Below are positions 27,401-36,367 of a stretch of 64,000 nucleotides of DNA, in pieces. A program made the position numbers and the translations under genes. Numbering within the stretch: position 1 is the stretch's first letter; each line of letters begins with the position of its first letter. Under the pieces are notes generated by a model. That model had not been told where the DNA came from, made no database searches, and saw only the letters and a list, made by a program, of their open reading frames with translations. Location of the stretch: assembly GCF_001580365.1 (NCBI RefSeq), contig NZ_CP014480.1, forward strand, positions 992,001 through 1,056,000, given 5' to 3'. The DNA is from Kocuria turfanensis (GTDB lineage Bacteria; Actinomycetota; Actinomycetes; Actinomycetales; Micrococcaceae).

Positions 27401-27846
27401 CCGTACCTCCCCGGCACGACCGTGGCCGAGGAGGTGAGCACGGCGACCTCCATGTCGGTGAAGCCCGGCACCAGGGGCAGCGGGACCTCCAGGGTGGTGT
27501 GCACCGTGGCGACCGCGCCGGGGCTCGTGCAGGCCCCGTCGGAGCACTCGAGCCGGACGGCGAGCTGCTCGGGCCCGAAGCCCTGGTCCGCGGCCGCCAG
27601 CTGCGCCGCCGCGGTCAGGTCGGCCGCGGCGAGCTCCCCGGGCTCGGCCCCGGCCAGGACCTGGGAGCCCTGGTGCGCCGCGGCCACGACGGCGAACGCC
27701 CCGGCCTGGACCTGGGCCACCGTGAGCACGAAGTAGACGACCGGGACCAGCAGCAGCGTCCCCAGGGCCACGAACTCGACCACCGCGCTGCCCTCGTCCT
27801 CCGCCGGCCCGCGGGCGGGGCGCGGCTCAGCCGCCGAGCACGGCAT
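27397..27846 (-). CDS. TadE-family pseudopilin, second copy
   Basis: 149 residues from the ATG at 27846, which lies inside the end of the previous gene (20-bp overlap). The typical TadE start is GSAVVEFVALGTLLLVPVVY: a glycine, then A-x-V-E-(F), with Glu five residues into a hydrophobic segment as in type IV pilin-like prepeptides. The remaining 105 residues are extracytoplasmic, with two Cys (LECSDGACTS) that may pair. TadE proteins are minor pilins or assembly factors of Flp pili. Overlaps on both sides point to a tightly coupled operon. Confidence 0.8.
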   Translation of the reverse strand: MPCSAAEPRPARGPAEDEGSAVVEFVALGTLLLVPVVYFVLTVAQVQAGAFAVVAAAHQGSQVLAGAEPGELAAADLTAAAQLAAADQGFGPEQLAVRLECSDGACTSPGAVATVHTTLEVPLPLVPGFTDMEVAVLTSSATVVPGRYG

Positions 27847-28258
27847 GGCCGCGCACTTCCAGGGACGCGGGCGGGCCGAACAGCGCCACCACCGGCAGCG
27901 GGGAGACGACGCGGACCTCCAGCGTCCGCACCTCCCCCACCGTCACGGGGGAGGCGGCGACGTCCTGGGCGTAGCGGGGTCCGAGGGCGTCGGCGACGAT
28001 CCGGCGGGTGCGCTGCACCCCGTCCTCGGGCGACCGGTCCGCCAGGGTCCCGTACCGGGCCCCGGCCGCCGCGGCGTCGATGAGGGTGTTGCGCACGTGC
28101 AGGGCCAGCGCCAGCTGCAGGGTGCCGGCGAAGATCATCGCCGCGAGACCGGCCACCATGACGTACTCCACCACGGCGTGGCCCCGGTCCGCGGCCGCGG
28201 GCCCGCCGGCTCCCCGCAACCGGGCTTGCAGCGGCCGGAGCAGGCGCGCGAGCCGCAT
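27827..28258 (-). CDS. TadE-family pseudopilin, first copy
   Basis: 143 residues from the ATG at 28258. The N-terminal Arg-rich stretch (RLARLLRPLQARLRG) precedes ADRGHAVVEYVMVAGLAAMI, a canonical G-x-AVVEY prepilin-like segment. The outside portion has a beta-rich sequence with no Cys. It begins 2 bases after the stop of the small pilin-like gene. Two different TadE copies plus one TadG-like protein make a typical minor-pilin set. The prepilin peptidase is not encoded in this window. Confidence 0.8.
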   Translation of the reverse strand: MRLARLLRPLQARLRGAGGPAAADRGHAVVEYVMVAGLAAMIFAGTLQLALALHVRNTLIDAAAAGARYGTLADRSPEDGVQRTRRIVADALGPRYAQDVAASPVTVGEVRTLEVRVVSPLPVVALFGPPASLEVRGHAVLGG

Positions 28259-28260
28259 GC

Positions 28261-28485
28261 TCAGTTCTGGCTGACCCGGGCCATGGCGTCCTGGAAGAGC
28301 CCTTCCAGGGCCGGCTGCGCCACGAGGAGCAGCCCGGCCACGAGCACCGCCGACATCAGCGTCAGCATGACCCAGCCGGGGACGTCGCCACGGTCGGGGT
28401 CCTCGGCGGCGAGCCGGTCGAGGAGTCCGGTGCGGATCAGGGCGAGCACGCCGAGCAGCGCGGCCGGCCGGAGCAGGTGTTTCAT
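28261..28485 (-). CDS. Small membrane protein, probable Flp-type pilin
   Basis: 74 residues, start ATG at 28485 with AAAGGACAC just upstream. One hydrophobic segment lies at about 37-56 (PGWVMLTLMSAVLVAGLLLV), preceded by an acidic stretch (AAEDPDRGD). Size, position between tadC and TadE, and a G-D-x-P-G-W junction before the helix fit the DUF4244/Flp-like major pilin slot of actinobacterial tad operons. The classic G/XXXXEY motif is absent (the helix starts GWVMLT), so cleavage would be atypical. Called by context. Confidence 0.55.
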   Translation of the reverse strand: MKHLLRPAALLGVLALIRTGLLDRLAAEDPDRGDVPGWVMLTLMSAVLVAGLLLVAQPALEGLFQDAMARVSQN

Positions 28486-28536
28486 GGGGTGTCCTTTCGT
28501 GGTGGTGCGGCCCGGAGCCGGGCCCGGTGGGGGTCC

Positions 28537-29481
28537 TCAGAAGCCGAGCTCCAGCACGGCCAGCCCCGGGTACACCGCGAACACGACGGTCAGCGGCAGC
28601 ACGAAGAACACCAGGGGGACCATCATGGCGATCTCCTTGCGCCCGGCGGCCTCCATCAGCTCGCGCTTGTCGTGGTCGCGCACGTCCTGGGCCTGGGCGC
28701 GCAGGACGTCGGCCAGGGGCGTGCCGCGCTCGATCGCGACGACGATGCCGTCGACGAACCGCCCGATCGGGGCCACCGGGGTGCGCGCGGCGAAGTCCTG
28801 CAGGGCGTGCACCAGGCCGGCCCCCGACCGGGTCTGGGCCAGCACCTGGCGGAACTCCGCCGTGAGCTCGCCCTCCGCGACCCGGCACACCCGCTCCAGC
28901 GACCCCACCGCGCTCTCGCCCGCGCCCACGGACAGCGCCATGAGCTCGGCCACGGCGGGGAACTCGGCGAGCATCCTCGCCTCCCGGGCCCGGATCCGCC
29001 GGCTCAGCAGGTGGTCGCGCAGCAGGTGGCCGGCCGCCGCCGTGGCCGCCGCGGCCAGTACCCCGCCCGCGCCGCCCGTGCCCCAGCGGGCGGCGGCGGC
29101 CAGGCCCAGCAGGACGCCGATCAGCAGGCCCCCCGTCGCGAACAGCAGCTGCTCCGCGCGGAAGTCGGCCGCCGTGCCGGCGGATCCGGCGCGGGCGAGC
29201 CGCCGCTCCACCCGCGACGAGGAGCCGGCGTGCCGCACCAGCCGCCGGGCCAGGTCCCGGGCGGCGGAGCCCAGCACCGTGCTCCCCGGGTCCTGGGTCC
29301 CGGCGCGGCGCGGCCCCGGTCCGGCCAGCAGCGCGGACTCGACCTCCACCGAGCGCAGCTGCGGGGAGATCCGCGCGGCGAAGGAGGGCCCGCCGGTCAC
29401 CCGGCTCCCGGTGAGCACGAGCCACAGGCCTGCGGCGAGCAGCAGGCCGAGGAGGACCAGCAGGGCCGGGGAGCCGCTCAT
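28537..29481 (-). CDS. tadC: Type II secretion system F-family protein TadC
   Basis: 314 residues; the ATG at 29481 overlaps the tadB stop by 4 bp (ATGA). It has an N-terminal hydrophobic segment (ALLVLLGLLLAAGLWLVLTG), a central T2SSF domain (about 165-300, with ELMALSVGAGESAVGSLERV and ALQDFAARTPVAPI) and a final hydrophobic pair (IAMMVPLVFFVLPLTVVFAV). TadB and TadC form the inner-membrane platform that converts TadA ATPase motion into pilin extrusion. No unusual features. Confidence 0.85.
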   Translation of the reverse strand: MSGSPALLVLLGLLLAAGLWLVLTGSRVTGGPSFAARISPQLRSVEVESALLAGPGPRRAGTQDPGSTVLGSAARDLARRLVRHAGSSSRVERRLARAGSAGTAADFRAEQLLFATGGLLIGVLLGLAAAARWGTGGAGGVLAAAATAAAGHLLRDHLLSRRIRAREARMLAEFPAVAELMALSVGAGESAVGSLERVCRVAEGELTAEFRQVLAQTRSGAGLVHALQDFAARTPVAPIGRFVDGIVVAIERGTPLADVLRAQAQDVRDHDKRELMEAAGRKEIAMMVPLVFFVLPLTVVFAVYPGLAVLELGF

Positions 29482-30335
29482 CGCAGCACCCGCTCGGGTT
29501 CGGGCAGCGCGCCGATGCGCAGCATCAGGCGGTAGGCGAGCACGGACACGACCAGCCCGCCCAGCAGCACGAGCGCACCGGCCGGGGTGTCGTAGGCGCG
29601 GACGGCCGCGGGCTGGGTGGCCATCAGCAGCAGCACGATCCACGGGGCGGCCACGGCCAGGCGCGCGGCGTTGACGGTCCAGGACTGGCGGGCCTCCAGC
29701 TCGCCGCGGGTGCGGGCGTTCTCGCGCAGGAACTCCGAGAGGGTGCCGAGCAGCCTCCCGAGGTCGGTGCCGCCCACCTCCCGCGTCACGCGCAGCGCCT
29801 CGACGATGTTGTCCGCGACCGGGTCGGCCAGCCGGTCCTTGAGGAGCGTGAGCGAGCCCTGCAGCTGGCCCGACGCCCGGTAGTCGGCGGCGAAGCGGGC
29901 GAAGGCCGGGCGCACCGGCTCGGGGCCGCGGTACTGGAGCTGGATCAGTGCCTCCGGCAGGGACATGCCCGCGCGGATCGCCGAGCGCAGGTGGTCGACG
30001 ACGTCGGGCCACACCTCCCGCAGCACCGCGGCGCGGGTGCGGGCCCGGTGCCGGACGACCGCCGCCGGGAGCCAGGCGCCGAGCAGGCCCGCGCACAGCC
30101 CGAGCACGGCCGCGCCGGTGACGGCGGCGACGAGCAGTCCGCTCAGCGCCCCGGCCCCGGCGCAGGCCGCCAGCAGCCCGGCGGGGCTGACCCGGGCCAG
30201 GTCCGCGCGCACCAGCAGCTCGCGCAGCCGCCCGATCCGGCGGCGCCGCTGCGCCCGTGGCGTCTCCTCCGCCCAGCACGACCACCAGAGCAGGAACACG
30301 CCCGCGCCCATCAGCACGCCGAGCGCGGCGCTCAC
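29478..30335 (-). CDS. tadB: Type II secretion system F-family protein TadB
   Basis: 285 residues from a GTG at 30335 (GTGA overlap with tadA). Hydrophobic segments are at the N-terminus (LGVLMGAGVFLLWWSCW), about 48-90, and near 225-270. The T2SSF signature region covers about 105-215 (LREVWPDVVDHLRSAIRAGM, ALRVTREVGGTDLGRLLGTL). It pairs with TadC as the platform of the Flp pilus machine. The longer open frame upstream is a different frame of tadA. Confidence 0.85.
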   Translation of the reverse strand: MSAALGVLMGAGVFLLWWSCWAEETPRAQRRRRIGRLRELLVRADLARVSPAGLLAACAGAGALSGLLVAAVTGAAVLGLCAGLLGAWLPAAVVRHRARTRAAVLREVWPDVVDHLRSAIRAGMSLPEALIQLQYRGPEPVRPAFARFAADYRASGQLQGSLTLLKDRLADPVADNIVEALRVTREVGGTDLGRLLGTLSEFLRENARTRGELEARQSWTVNAARLAVAAPWIVLLLMATQPAAVRAYDTPAGALVLLGGLVVSVLAYRLMLRIGALPEPERVLR

Positions 30336-31594
30336 CGGGCGCCCCCACGCGCTCCGTCCTCGGCGAGCAGGTCGCGCACCCGGTGCCCGGCCCGCTCGAA
30401 CTTCCACGCCGCCGGGGCCTCTGCGGCCACCGCGCGCAGGCCGTCGGCCCCCTCGGCGAAGACCGGGTACGTCTCGATCACGCCGTTCTCGACCCGGTTG
30501 CCGATGCCGAGGATCTCGGTGACGCGGCGGCGGCCGTCGGCGTCCCGGTGGCAGTGCACCACGAGGTCGAAGCACGAGGCCACGGTCGGCACGACGAAGC
30601 CCGTGCTGATGTTCTCCCCCGCGAGCAGCGGCAGGGTGCAGATCTTCGTCACGGCGTCCCGGGCCGAGTTCGCGTGCAGGCTGCACATGCCGGGCAGTCC
30701 GCTGTTGAGCGCGATGAGCATGTCCAGGCTCTCGGCCTCCCGCACCTCTCCCACCACGAGGCGGTCCGGGCGCATCCGCAGTGCCTCCTTCACCAGCCGC
30801 CGCAGGGGGATCTCGCCGGTGCCCTCGAGGTTGGGCTGGCGGCACTGCATGCCCACGACGTCGCGCAGGGGCACCTGCAGCTCGAAGATCTCCTCGACGG
30901 TCACGACCCGCTCCCGCGGTCCGATCGAGGCGCACAAGCAGTTGAGGAGCGTGGTCTTCCCGGCCTGCGTGGCGCCCGAGACGAGGATGTTCAGGCCGCC
31001 GGCCACCGCCGCGTCGAGGAAGCGCGCCGCGCGGGCCGGCAGCGAGCCCAGCTCCACGAGGTCGTCGAGCCGGCGGGCCCGGGCCACGAACTTGCGGATG
31101 TTCACCGCCCAGTGCCTGCGGGTCACGTCCGGGATCACCACGTGCAGCCGGGACCCGTCCGGCAGCGCCGCGTCCACGAACGGGGAGGAGAGGTCCAGCC
31201 GGCGGCCCGAGGACTTCAGCATCCGCTCCACCAGGTTGCGGATCTGCGCCTCGGTCAGCACCAGGCTGGTCAGCTCGGACTCCCCGCCGCGGGCCGCGTA
31301 GACCTCCGCGGGGCCGTTGATCCAGATCTCCTCGATCCGGGGGTCGTCCAGCAGCGGCTGCAGCGGCCCGAACCCCGCCACGAGGTCCAGCAGCACCCGG
31401 CGGGCGGCCTGCAGGTCGGTCAGGGCCGGCAGCACCCCGCGCGCCGAGCGCTGGTCGTAGTCGCGCACCGCGGCGTCCACCAGCTCCCGGGTCCGCTCCG
31501 GCTCCAGCACCGGGTCCAGCCCCCGGCGCCGGATCAGCTCGCGCACCTCCGCCTCCACGAGCCCGAGCGCGTCCTCGGAGAGCAGTGCCGCCAT
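30332..31594 (-). CDS. tadA: TadA/CpaF secretion ATPase
   Basis: 420 residues from the ATG at 31594. Walker A is GATQAGKTT (about 206-214), the Asp box follows (TVEEIFELQV), Walker B is RPDRLVVGEVREAESLDMLI, and the His box is SLHANSARDAV. The N-terminal domain (about 1-180) carries ERTRELVDAAVRDY and FGPLQPLLDDPRIEEIWING, typical of CpaF. It is the hexameric cytoplasmic ATPase that drives assembly of the Flp (Tad) pilus, which in Micrococcus luteus is needed for natural transformation. It heads a seven-gene overlapping operon. There is no CpaE/TadZ gene directly upstream; candidates lie at 45223-47246. Confidence 0.92.
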   Translation of the reverse strand: MAALLSEDALGLVEAEVRELIRRRGLDPVLEPERTRELVDAAVRDYDQRSARGVLPALTDLQAARRVLLDLVAGFGPLQPLLDDPRIEEIWINGPAEVYAARGGESELTSLVLTEAQIRNLVERMLKSSGRRLDLSSPFVDAALPDGSRLHVVIPDVTRRHWAVNIRKFVARARRLDDLVELGSLPARAARFLDAAVAGGLNILVSGATQAGKTTLLNCLCASIGPRERVVTVEEIFELQVPLRDVVGMQCRQPNLEGTGEIPLRRLVKEALRMRPDRLVVGEVREAESLDMLIALNSGLPGMCSLHANSARDAVTKICTLPLLAGENISTGFVVPTVASCFDLVVHCHRDADGRRRVTEILGIGNRVENGVIETYPVFAEGADGLRAVAAEAPAAWKFERAGHRVRDLLAEDGARGGAR

Positions 31595-31982
31595 GTGACC
31601 CCCTGCGCGGTGCCCGGCGCGCGATGCGCACCGGCAGCGCTCCCCCCGGAGCGCATGCACAGGAACATAGGCGAGACGACGGCACTCCCCACAACCCCGG
31701 GGCCGCCCCCTGTGGACAGCCGGCGCTGACCTGCGGTGTTGTTCCCGACTGCGAACGCACAATCCGTCGCAGGATGCGGGTGCATGAACCCTCGCGTCGG
31801 CGGCGCCGCTCTCCGCCGAGCCGCCGCGATCCGCCACGGCACGCGCCGGCGTGCGCCGCACGCCGCGGGAGCCGTAGGGTGGGCGGGCGGAGGTGCTCCG
31901 CACCGGACGTCCCCGTCCGAGATCCGCACCGAGCGCCCCCAGCACGGCGCCGCCCGGACCGCCGCCGACCGGAAGGACCGCC
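31595..31982. other. Intergenic region between divergent tadA and glycerophosphodiesterase genes
   Basis: About 390 bases with no credible gene. It holds a possible tadA promoter on the minus strand (TTGTGG at 31694-31689, 19-base spacer, TATGTT at 31669-31664) and CTGTGGACAG at 31710-31719, a dyad-like element also seen in a variant form before the cpaB-like gene. A TAGGGT (31875-31880) on the plus strand may serve the phosphodiesterase. Confidence 0.5.
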
Positions 31983-32930
31983 GTGACCCACGTGACCACC
32001 GAGCAGCACGGGGCGCGCCCCGGCGTCACCACCCGGGCCCGGGCGCTGCTGCTCGCGGCCGTCCCCTTCGCCGGGAACCTGCTCACCGGCGCCGCCGGCG
32101 CGGCCCTCGTCCGGCACGTGGGCTCCCCCGCACCGGGCACGAGGACTCCCGTGCCCCGGGACTGGCCGACGACCTTCGCCCACCGGGGCGGCGCCGAGGT
32201 CGCGCCCGAGAACACCCTCGAGGCGTTCCGGGCGGCGGCGGCCCTCGGCGACGTCGTGCTGGAGCTCGACGTGCAGGTCAGCGCCGACGGCACGGCCGTG
32301 CTGATGCACGACCTGACGGTGGACCGCACGACGGACGGGACCGGGGCGGTCGCCCTGCTGCCCACCGCGCAGCTGCAGCGCCTGGACGCCGGGCACGCGT
32401 TCACCCCGGACGGGGAGAGTTTCCCGTGGCGGGGGCGCGGGGTGCGGGTCCCCACGCTGGCGGAGGTCTACGCGTCCTTCCCGGACCACCCCGTGGCGAT
32501 CGAGCTCAAGGGCAACCGCCCCGGCGCCGAGGAGGCCGTCTGGCGGACCGTCCGGGCGGCGGGCGCCCAGCACCGCACGCTGGTCGCGGCCAACCGCACC
32601 GCCTCGATCCGGCGCTTCCGGCGGGCTTCGGACGGGGCGGTCCCCACGGCGGCCGCCGTCACGGAGTTCGCGGCGTTCCGGCTGCTGTGCCTGCTGGGCC
32701 GCCAGGACCGCCACACCCCACCCTTCCAGGGCCTGCAGCCCCCGGACACCCTCCTGGGGCTGCGGGTCCTCACGCCCCGGCTGCTGCGGGCCGCCCAGCA
32801 GGCCGGCCTGCGCGTGGACGTGTGGACGATCGACCGGGAGGAGGACATGCGCCGGCTGCTGGCGTGGGGCGTGGACGGCGTCATGACCGACCGGCCGGAC
32901 CTGCTCTCCCGGGTGGTCCGGGAGGCCTGA
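31983..32930 (+). CDS. Glycerophosphodiester phosphodiesterase
   Basis: 315 residues from a GTG at 31983 with GGAAGGA 5-11 bases upstream. The GDPD catalytic elements are present: FAHRGGAEVAPENTLEAF (HRG...PENT, metal and acid/base residues), LELDVQVSADGTAVLMHD (ELDV and the second His in HD) and IELKGNR. The C-terminal VDVWTIDREEDMRRLLAWGV closes the TIM barrel. A basic N-terminus with a hydrophobic stretch (ALLLAAVPFAGNLLTGAAGA) suggests a signal peptide or anchor, so action on lipid- or teichoic-acid-derived glycerophosphodiesters outside the membrane is likely. The next gene is convergent. Confidence 0.88.
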   Translation: MTHVTTEQHGARPGVTTRARALLLAAVPFAGNLLTGAAGAALVRHVGSPAPGTRTPVPRDWPTTFAHRGGAEVAPENTLEAFRAAAALGDVVLELDVQVSADGTAVLMHDLTVDRTTDGTGAVALLPTAQLQRLDAGHAFTPDGESFPWRGRGVRVPTLAEVYASFPDHPVAIELKGNRPGAEEAVWRTVRAAGAQHRTLVAANRTASIRRFRRASDGAVPTAAAVTEFAAFRLLCLLGRQDRHTPPFQGLQPPDTLLGLRVLTPRLLRAAQQAGLRVDVWTIDREEDMRRLLAWGVDGVMTDRPDLLSRVVREA

Positions 32931-32940
32931 CCCGTGCCGG

Positions 32941-33357
32941 TCAGCCGGCGGGGCGCTCCCCGGGGGAGGACGGCGCGAAGGAGCGCACCGAGGCCCGCCC
33001 GGTGTGGGCCGGAGCCGGGGCCCACGGCTGCTCCGCCTCGGTCACGGCGATGTGCCGGGCCAGCCGGGTCACGTTGACCTCCTGCTGGCGGTTGCGCAGG
33101 GCGGAGGTGGCCTGGGTGATCATGAAGACCACCACGAAGCCGTAGAGCACCAGGTCGGTGCCGCGGCCGATGCCGAAGAACTGGGCCACGCCCGTGAGCA
33201 GGTCGGGGAAGAAGATGGACAGGGCCGCGAAGATGAAGAAGGCCAGCCCGACCACCCGGCGGATCGCCTGGTGCTTGGCGTTGGCCCCGCCGCGGATCAG
33301 CGCGAGCGCGCCGTAGCCCACGGCGAGGACCAGCAGGATCTGCACGGCGTAGATCAT
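32941..33357 (-). CDS. DUF2304 membrane protein
   Basis: 138 residues with three predicted helices (about 2-22, 36-52, 70-85) and a cytoplasmic tail rich in Pro/Ala. The family DUF2304 is small and of unknown biochemistry, but it is repeatedly paired with family 2 glycosyltransferases in polyprenyl-phosphate sugar loci, where it may help flip or anchor the transferase. Here it lies 54 bases after such a transferase and in the same direction. The segment FFPDLLTGVAQFFGIGRGTD is the best family marker. Confidence 0.78.
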   Translation of the reverse strand: MIYAVQILLVLAVGYGALALIRGGANAKHQAIRRVVGLAFFIFAALSIFFPDLLTGVAQFFGIGRGTDLVLYGFVVVFMITQATSALRNRQQEVNVTRLARHIAVTEAEQPWAPAPAHTGRASVRSFAPSSPGERPAG

Positions 33358-33411
33358 GGGGGGCGGCTCTTCCCTTCAGTGGTGCGGTGTGCGGGCGGGT
33401 CGGGGCGGGGG

Positions 33412-34077
33412 CTACTTCACGAACAGCTCGGCGAGGATGTTCACGCCGTTGAGCAGCGACTGCCCCTTGGACTTCGAGTAGTCCGTGTAGATGATCTGCA
33501 CCGGGTGCTCCACCCAGCGCGGCTGGATGTCCGCGAGCTGGTTGACGATCTCGGAGGCGTGGGCCATCCGGTTCTGGGTCAGCCGGATCCTCGACAGCGT
33601 GCCCCGGTCGATGGCGCGCAGCCCGTTGTGCGCGTCGGAGAGGTCCATGCCCGTGGAGAGCCGGGAGAAGAACGCCGCGGTGCGCAGCACCAGGCGCTTG
33701 AGCGCGGAGACCTGGGTGCGCCGGTCCAGGAACCGGGAGCCGAGCACGACCTCCGCCTCCCCCGAGCGGATGCGCCCGACCATGTCCCACGCGTCGACCA
33801 CACGGTGCTGGCCGTCGGAGTCGAAGGTCACCACGCAGTCCATGTCCGGGTCCTGCAGGGCGTACTCGAAGCCGGTCTGCAGGGCCGCCCCCTGCCCCAG
33901 GTTGATGGGGTGCTGGACGACCACGGCGCCGGCCTCGGCGCAGATCCGGGCGGAGTCGTCGGAAGATCCGTCGTCGACGCAGACGACGTGCGGGAAGGTC
34001 CTGCGGAGCTCCCTCAGCACCTCTCCCACGACGGCCGCCTCGTTGTACACGGGCATGACGATCCACGAACGACTCAC
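33412..34077 (-). CDS. Family 2 glycosyltransferase (polyprenyl-phosphate sugar type)
   Basis: 221 residues from a GTG at 34077. The GT-A fold is clear: MPVYNEAAVVGEVLRELR, VCVDDGSSDDSARIC (first acidic motif) and TFDSDGQHRVVD (DxD-like metal site). There is no C-terminal membrane helix pair, so it resembles soluble dolichol-phosphate-mannose/glucose synthase-type enzymes that charge polyprenyl phosphate. A paired membrane protein (DUF2304) follows. Likely role: making a lipid-linked sugar for the surface polymer assembled by the genes to the right. Divergent from the DUF6541 gene. Confidence 0.85.
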   Translation of the reverse strand: MSRSWIVMPVYNEAAVVGEVLRELRRTFPHVVCVDDGSSDDSARICAEAGAVVVQHPINLGQGAALQTGFEYALQDPDMDCVVTFDSDGQHRVVDAWDMVGRIRSGEAEVVLGSRFLDRRTQVSALKRLVLRTAAFFSRLSTGMDLSDAHNGLRAIDRGTLSRIRLTQNRMAHASEIVNQLADIQPRWVEHPVQIIYTDYSKSKGQSLLNGVNILAELFVK

Positions 34078-34141
34078 CCGGACATTCTCGCACAGCGCGC
34101 CGGACCCGCCCGTCAGGACCGGTCCCCGGCCGGGTGGCCGC

Positions 34142-34147
34142 TATGAT
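34142..34147 (+). promoter_or_regulatory. Candidate -10 for the DUF6541 gene
   Basis: TATGAT, about 70 bases upstream of the GTG start. No good -35. Confidence 0.35.
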
Positions 34148-34218
34148 CGACCCGACCCTTCCCCCCACCGTGAGGACAAGACTGTGCCCGCTGCCAGGCC
34201 GAGCTCCGCAGGACCGAC

Positions 34219-36291
34219 GTGCTGACGGACTGGTGGCCGCACCTCCCGGCGTTCCTGGTCCTGCTGGCGTTCCTGTGGCTGCCCGGGCTGGCCCTGCTGT
34301 GGGCCTTCGGGCAGCGCGGCGGCCGGACCCTGCTGACCGCCCCGGCCTTCAGCGTCGCCGTCGTCGGGCTCACGGGAGTGGTGCTGGACCTCGTCGGCGT
34401 CCCCTACGGGGTGCTCTCCCAGGTGCTGGCCGCCGTGGTGCTGACGGGGCTGGCCTGGCTGGTGGGGCGGCTGATCCCGCGGGGCGGGCACGCGGCCGGC
34501 TCCTCCGCCGCGGTGCCCGATCCGGCAGACCCGGAGGCCCGCTTCGGCGCGCACCGCCGCTGGCTGTTCCCCGCCGGGGCCGCGGCCGGCCTCGTGATCG
34601 GCGCGGTCCTCCTGCTGCGCCGGCTGGCGTCCGTGATCGGTGCCCCGGACGCCATGGCCCAGCGCTGGGACAACATCTTCCACCTCAACGCGATCCGCTA
34701 CGTCGTGGAGACGGGCAACGGCTCGACCCTGACCCTGAACCGGCTGGTGAACCCGGACAGCGCCGTCGCCCTGTACCCGGCGGCGTGGCACCAGCTGGCG
34801 TCCCTGGTGGTGCCGCTGAGCGGTGACAGCGTGCTCGTCGCCCACAACCTGACCCTGCTCGCGGTGGCCGGGGTGGTGTGGCCGGCCTCGTGCATCTTCC
34901 TCGTGCGCTGCCTCGTGGGCTCGTCCGCGGTCGCCGCCGTGGCCGCCGGCACGGCCGCCGCCGGGTTCAGCGTCTTCCCGCTGGGCCTGATGGCCTGGGG
35001 GCCGCTCTTCCCCAACATCCTCGCCCTGGCGATCGTCCCGGTCTCCCTCGGGCTGTTCGTGCGGCTGCTGGGCCCGGGGGTGACCGCGGACCGGACGGCG
35101 CGCACCCCGGACGCCGCCGGCCGGGTCCGCCTGGCCGCCAGCCTCGTGGTCACCCTCGGCGCGCTGTTCGTCTCCCAGCCCAACGCGTTCCTGGCCCTGC
35201 TCGTGGTCGCCGTGCCGCTGGCGGCCACGGCCTGGTGGCTGGGCTTCCGGGCCGCGGCCGGCGCCCGGCGGCTCGGGCCGTCGCTCGGGCTCGCGGCGGT
35301 CGCGGTCGTCGCGGTCACCGCGTGGCTGCTGCTGTGGAACGTGCTGACCACCTCGTTCGTGTGGGAGCCGTCCACCACCGTGGCGCGGGCGGCCGGCGAG
35401 GCCCTGCTCTACGGCGCCAACGGCCGGGAGGACGTTCCCTGGGTGCTCGTGGTGCTCACCGCGGCGGGGGTCTACGCGGCCGTCGCCCGGCGGAGGCTGC
35501 GCTGGCTGGTGGTCGCGCACCTGGTGCTCGTGTACCTCTACGCCGTGGCGGCCGCGGGCGAGGAGGGCCCGGCCCGGCAGTGGCTCGTGGGCGGGTGGTA
35601 CACCGACTCCTACCGGCTGGCGGCCACCCTGCCCCTGACCGCGGTGCCGCTCATCGCCTTCGGGGCCGCGCACGTGGTGGCCGGTCTCGCGGCGGCCGGG
35701 ACGGCGCTCGCCTCCTTCGCCGGCCGGCCCCGGGCCGCCCGTGCGGCCTACCCCGTCGCGGCGCTCGTGCTGCTGGGTCTGGCGGTGCCGTACTCCCAGG
35801 TCGAGTCGCTGACGCAGGCGACCCGCTGGGGCAAGCAGTACTACGCGTGGGAGGGCCCGGAGAGCATCCTCAACCAGGCGGAGTACGAGCTGCTGCAGGA
35901 CCTCGACGAGCTCACCGAACCGGGGGACGTCATCGCGGTCAATCCCTGGAACGGCGGGTCCCTGGCCTACGCGGTCGCGGACCGGCCCGTGACCCAGTAC
36001 CACGTCGAGTCGCCCGACACCGAGCTGCGCGCCCTGGACCCGGAGCTGCACGCCCTCGCCACGGGCATCGGCGACGCCGCCCCGGGCACCCCGGCCTGCG
36101 CGGCCGCCGAGGAGCTCGACGTCCGCTGGGTGCTGGACTTCGGCACCCAGTTCATCATCCCGCACGCCCAGCAGGCCCGGGACTACTCGGGCCTCAACGC
36201 CGTCGACCCCGCGGGCGCCCCCGGCCTCGCCCTCGTCGAGCGCGAGGGCCCGGCGGCGCTCTACGAGGTCGTCGGCTGCGACGCGCCCTGA
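34219..36291 (+). CDS. Large multispanning membrane protein, DUF6541-like
   Basis: 690 residues from a GTG at 34219. About 12-13 hydrophobic helices run from residue 9 to about 530, then an extracytoplasmic C-terminal domain of about 150 residues with several Trp and Cys (TPACAAAEELDVRWVLDFGT). The topology, an early extracytoplasmic loop (MAQRWDNIFHLNAIRYVVET) and the NPDSAVALYPAAWHQLASLV loop are reminiscent of GT-C glycosyltransferases (dolichol-phosphate sugar users), so a lipid-linked-sugar transferase is a fair guess given the adjacent GT2 gene. I do not recognise a proven function. Its stop faces a strong bidirectional hairpin. Confidence 0.65.
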   Translation: MLTDWWPHLPAFLVLLAFLWLPGLALLWAFGQRGGRTLLTAPAFSVAVVGLTGVVLDLVGVPYGVLSQVLAAVVLTGLAWLVGRLIPRGGHAAGSSAAVPDPADPEARFGAHRRWLFPAGAAAGLVIGAVLLLRRLASVIGAPDAMAQRWDNIFHLNAIRYVVETGNGSTLTLNRLVNPDSAVALYPAAWHQLASLVVPLSGDSVLVAHNLTLLAVAGVVWPASCIFLVRCLVGSSAVAAVAAGTAAAGFSVFPLGLMAWGPLFPNILALAIVPVSLGLFVRLLGPGVTADRTARTPDAAGRVRLAASLVVTLGALFVSQPNAFLALLVVAVPLAATAWWLGFRAAAGARRLGPSLGLAAVAVVAVTAWLLLWNVLTTSFVWEPSTTVARAAGEALLYGANGREDVPWVLVVLTAAGVYAAVARRRLRWLVVAHLVLVYLYAVAAAGEEGPARQWLVGGWYTDSYRLAATLPLTAVPLIAFGAAHVVAGLAAAGTALASFAGRPRAARAAYPVAALVLLGLAVPYSQVESLTQATRWGKQYYAWEGPESILNQAEYELLQDLDELTEPGDVIAVNPWNGGSLAYAVADRPVTQYHVESPDTELRALDPELHALATGIGDAAPGTPACAAAEELDVRWVLDFGTQFIIPHAQQARDYSGLNAVDPAGAPGLALVEREGPAALYEVVGCDAP

Positions 36292-36308
36292 GCCCGGGGC
36301 GGACGAGA

Positions 36309-36346
36309 ACGGGCCGCCCGGCTCCGGGAGGAGCTGGGCGGCCCGT
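36309..36346. terminator. Bidirectional terminator between the DUF6541 and wzt-like genes
   Basis: A 17-bp stem (one G-U pair) with a 4-base loop between convergent stops, 18 bases after one and 22 before the other. Confidence 0.8.
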
Positions 36347-36367
36347 CGTCCGTGCCGGAGGACCGCG

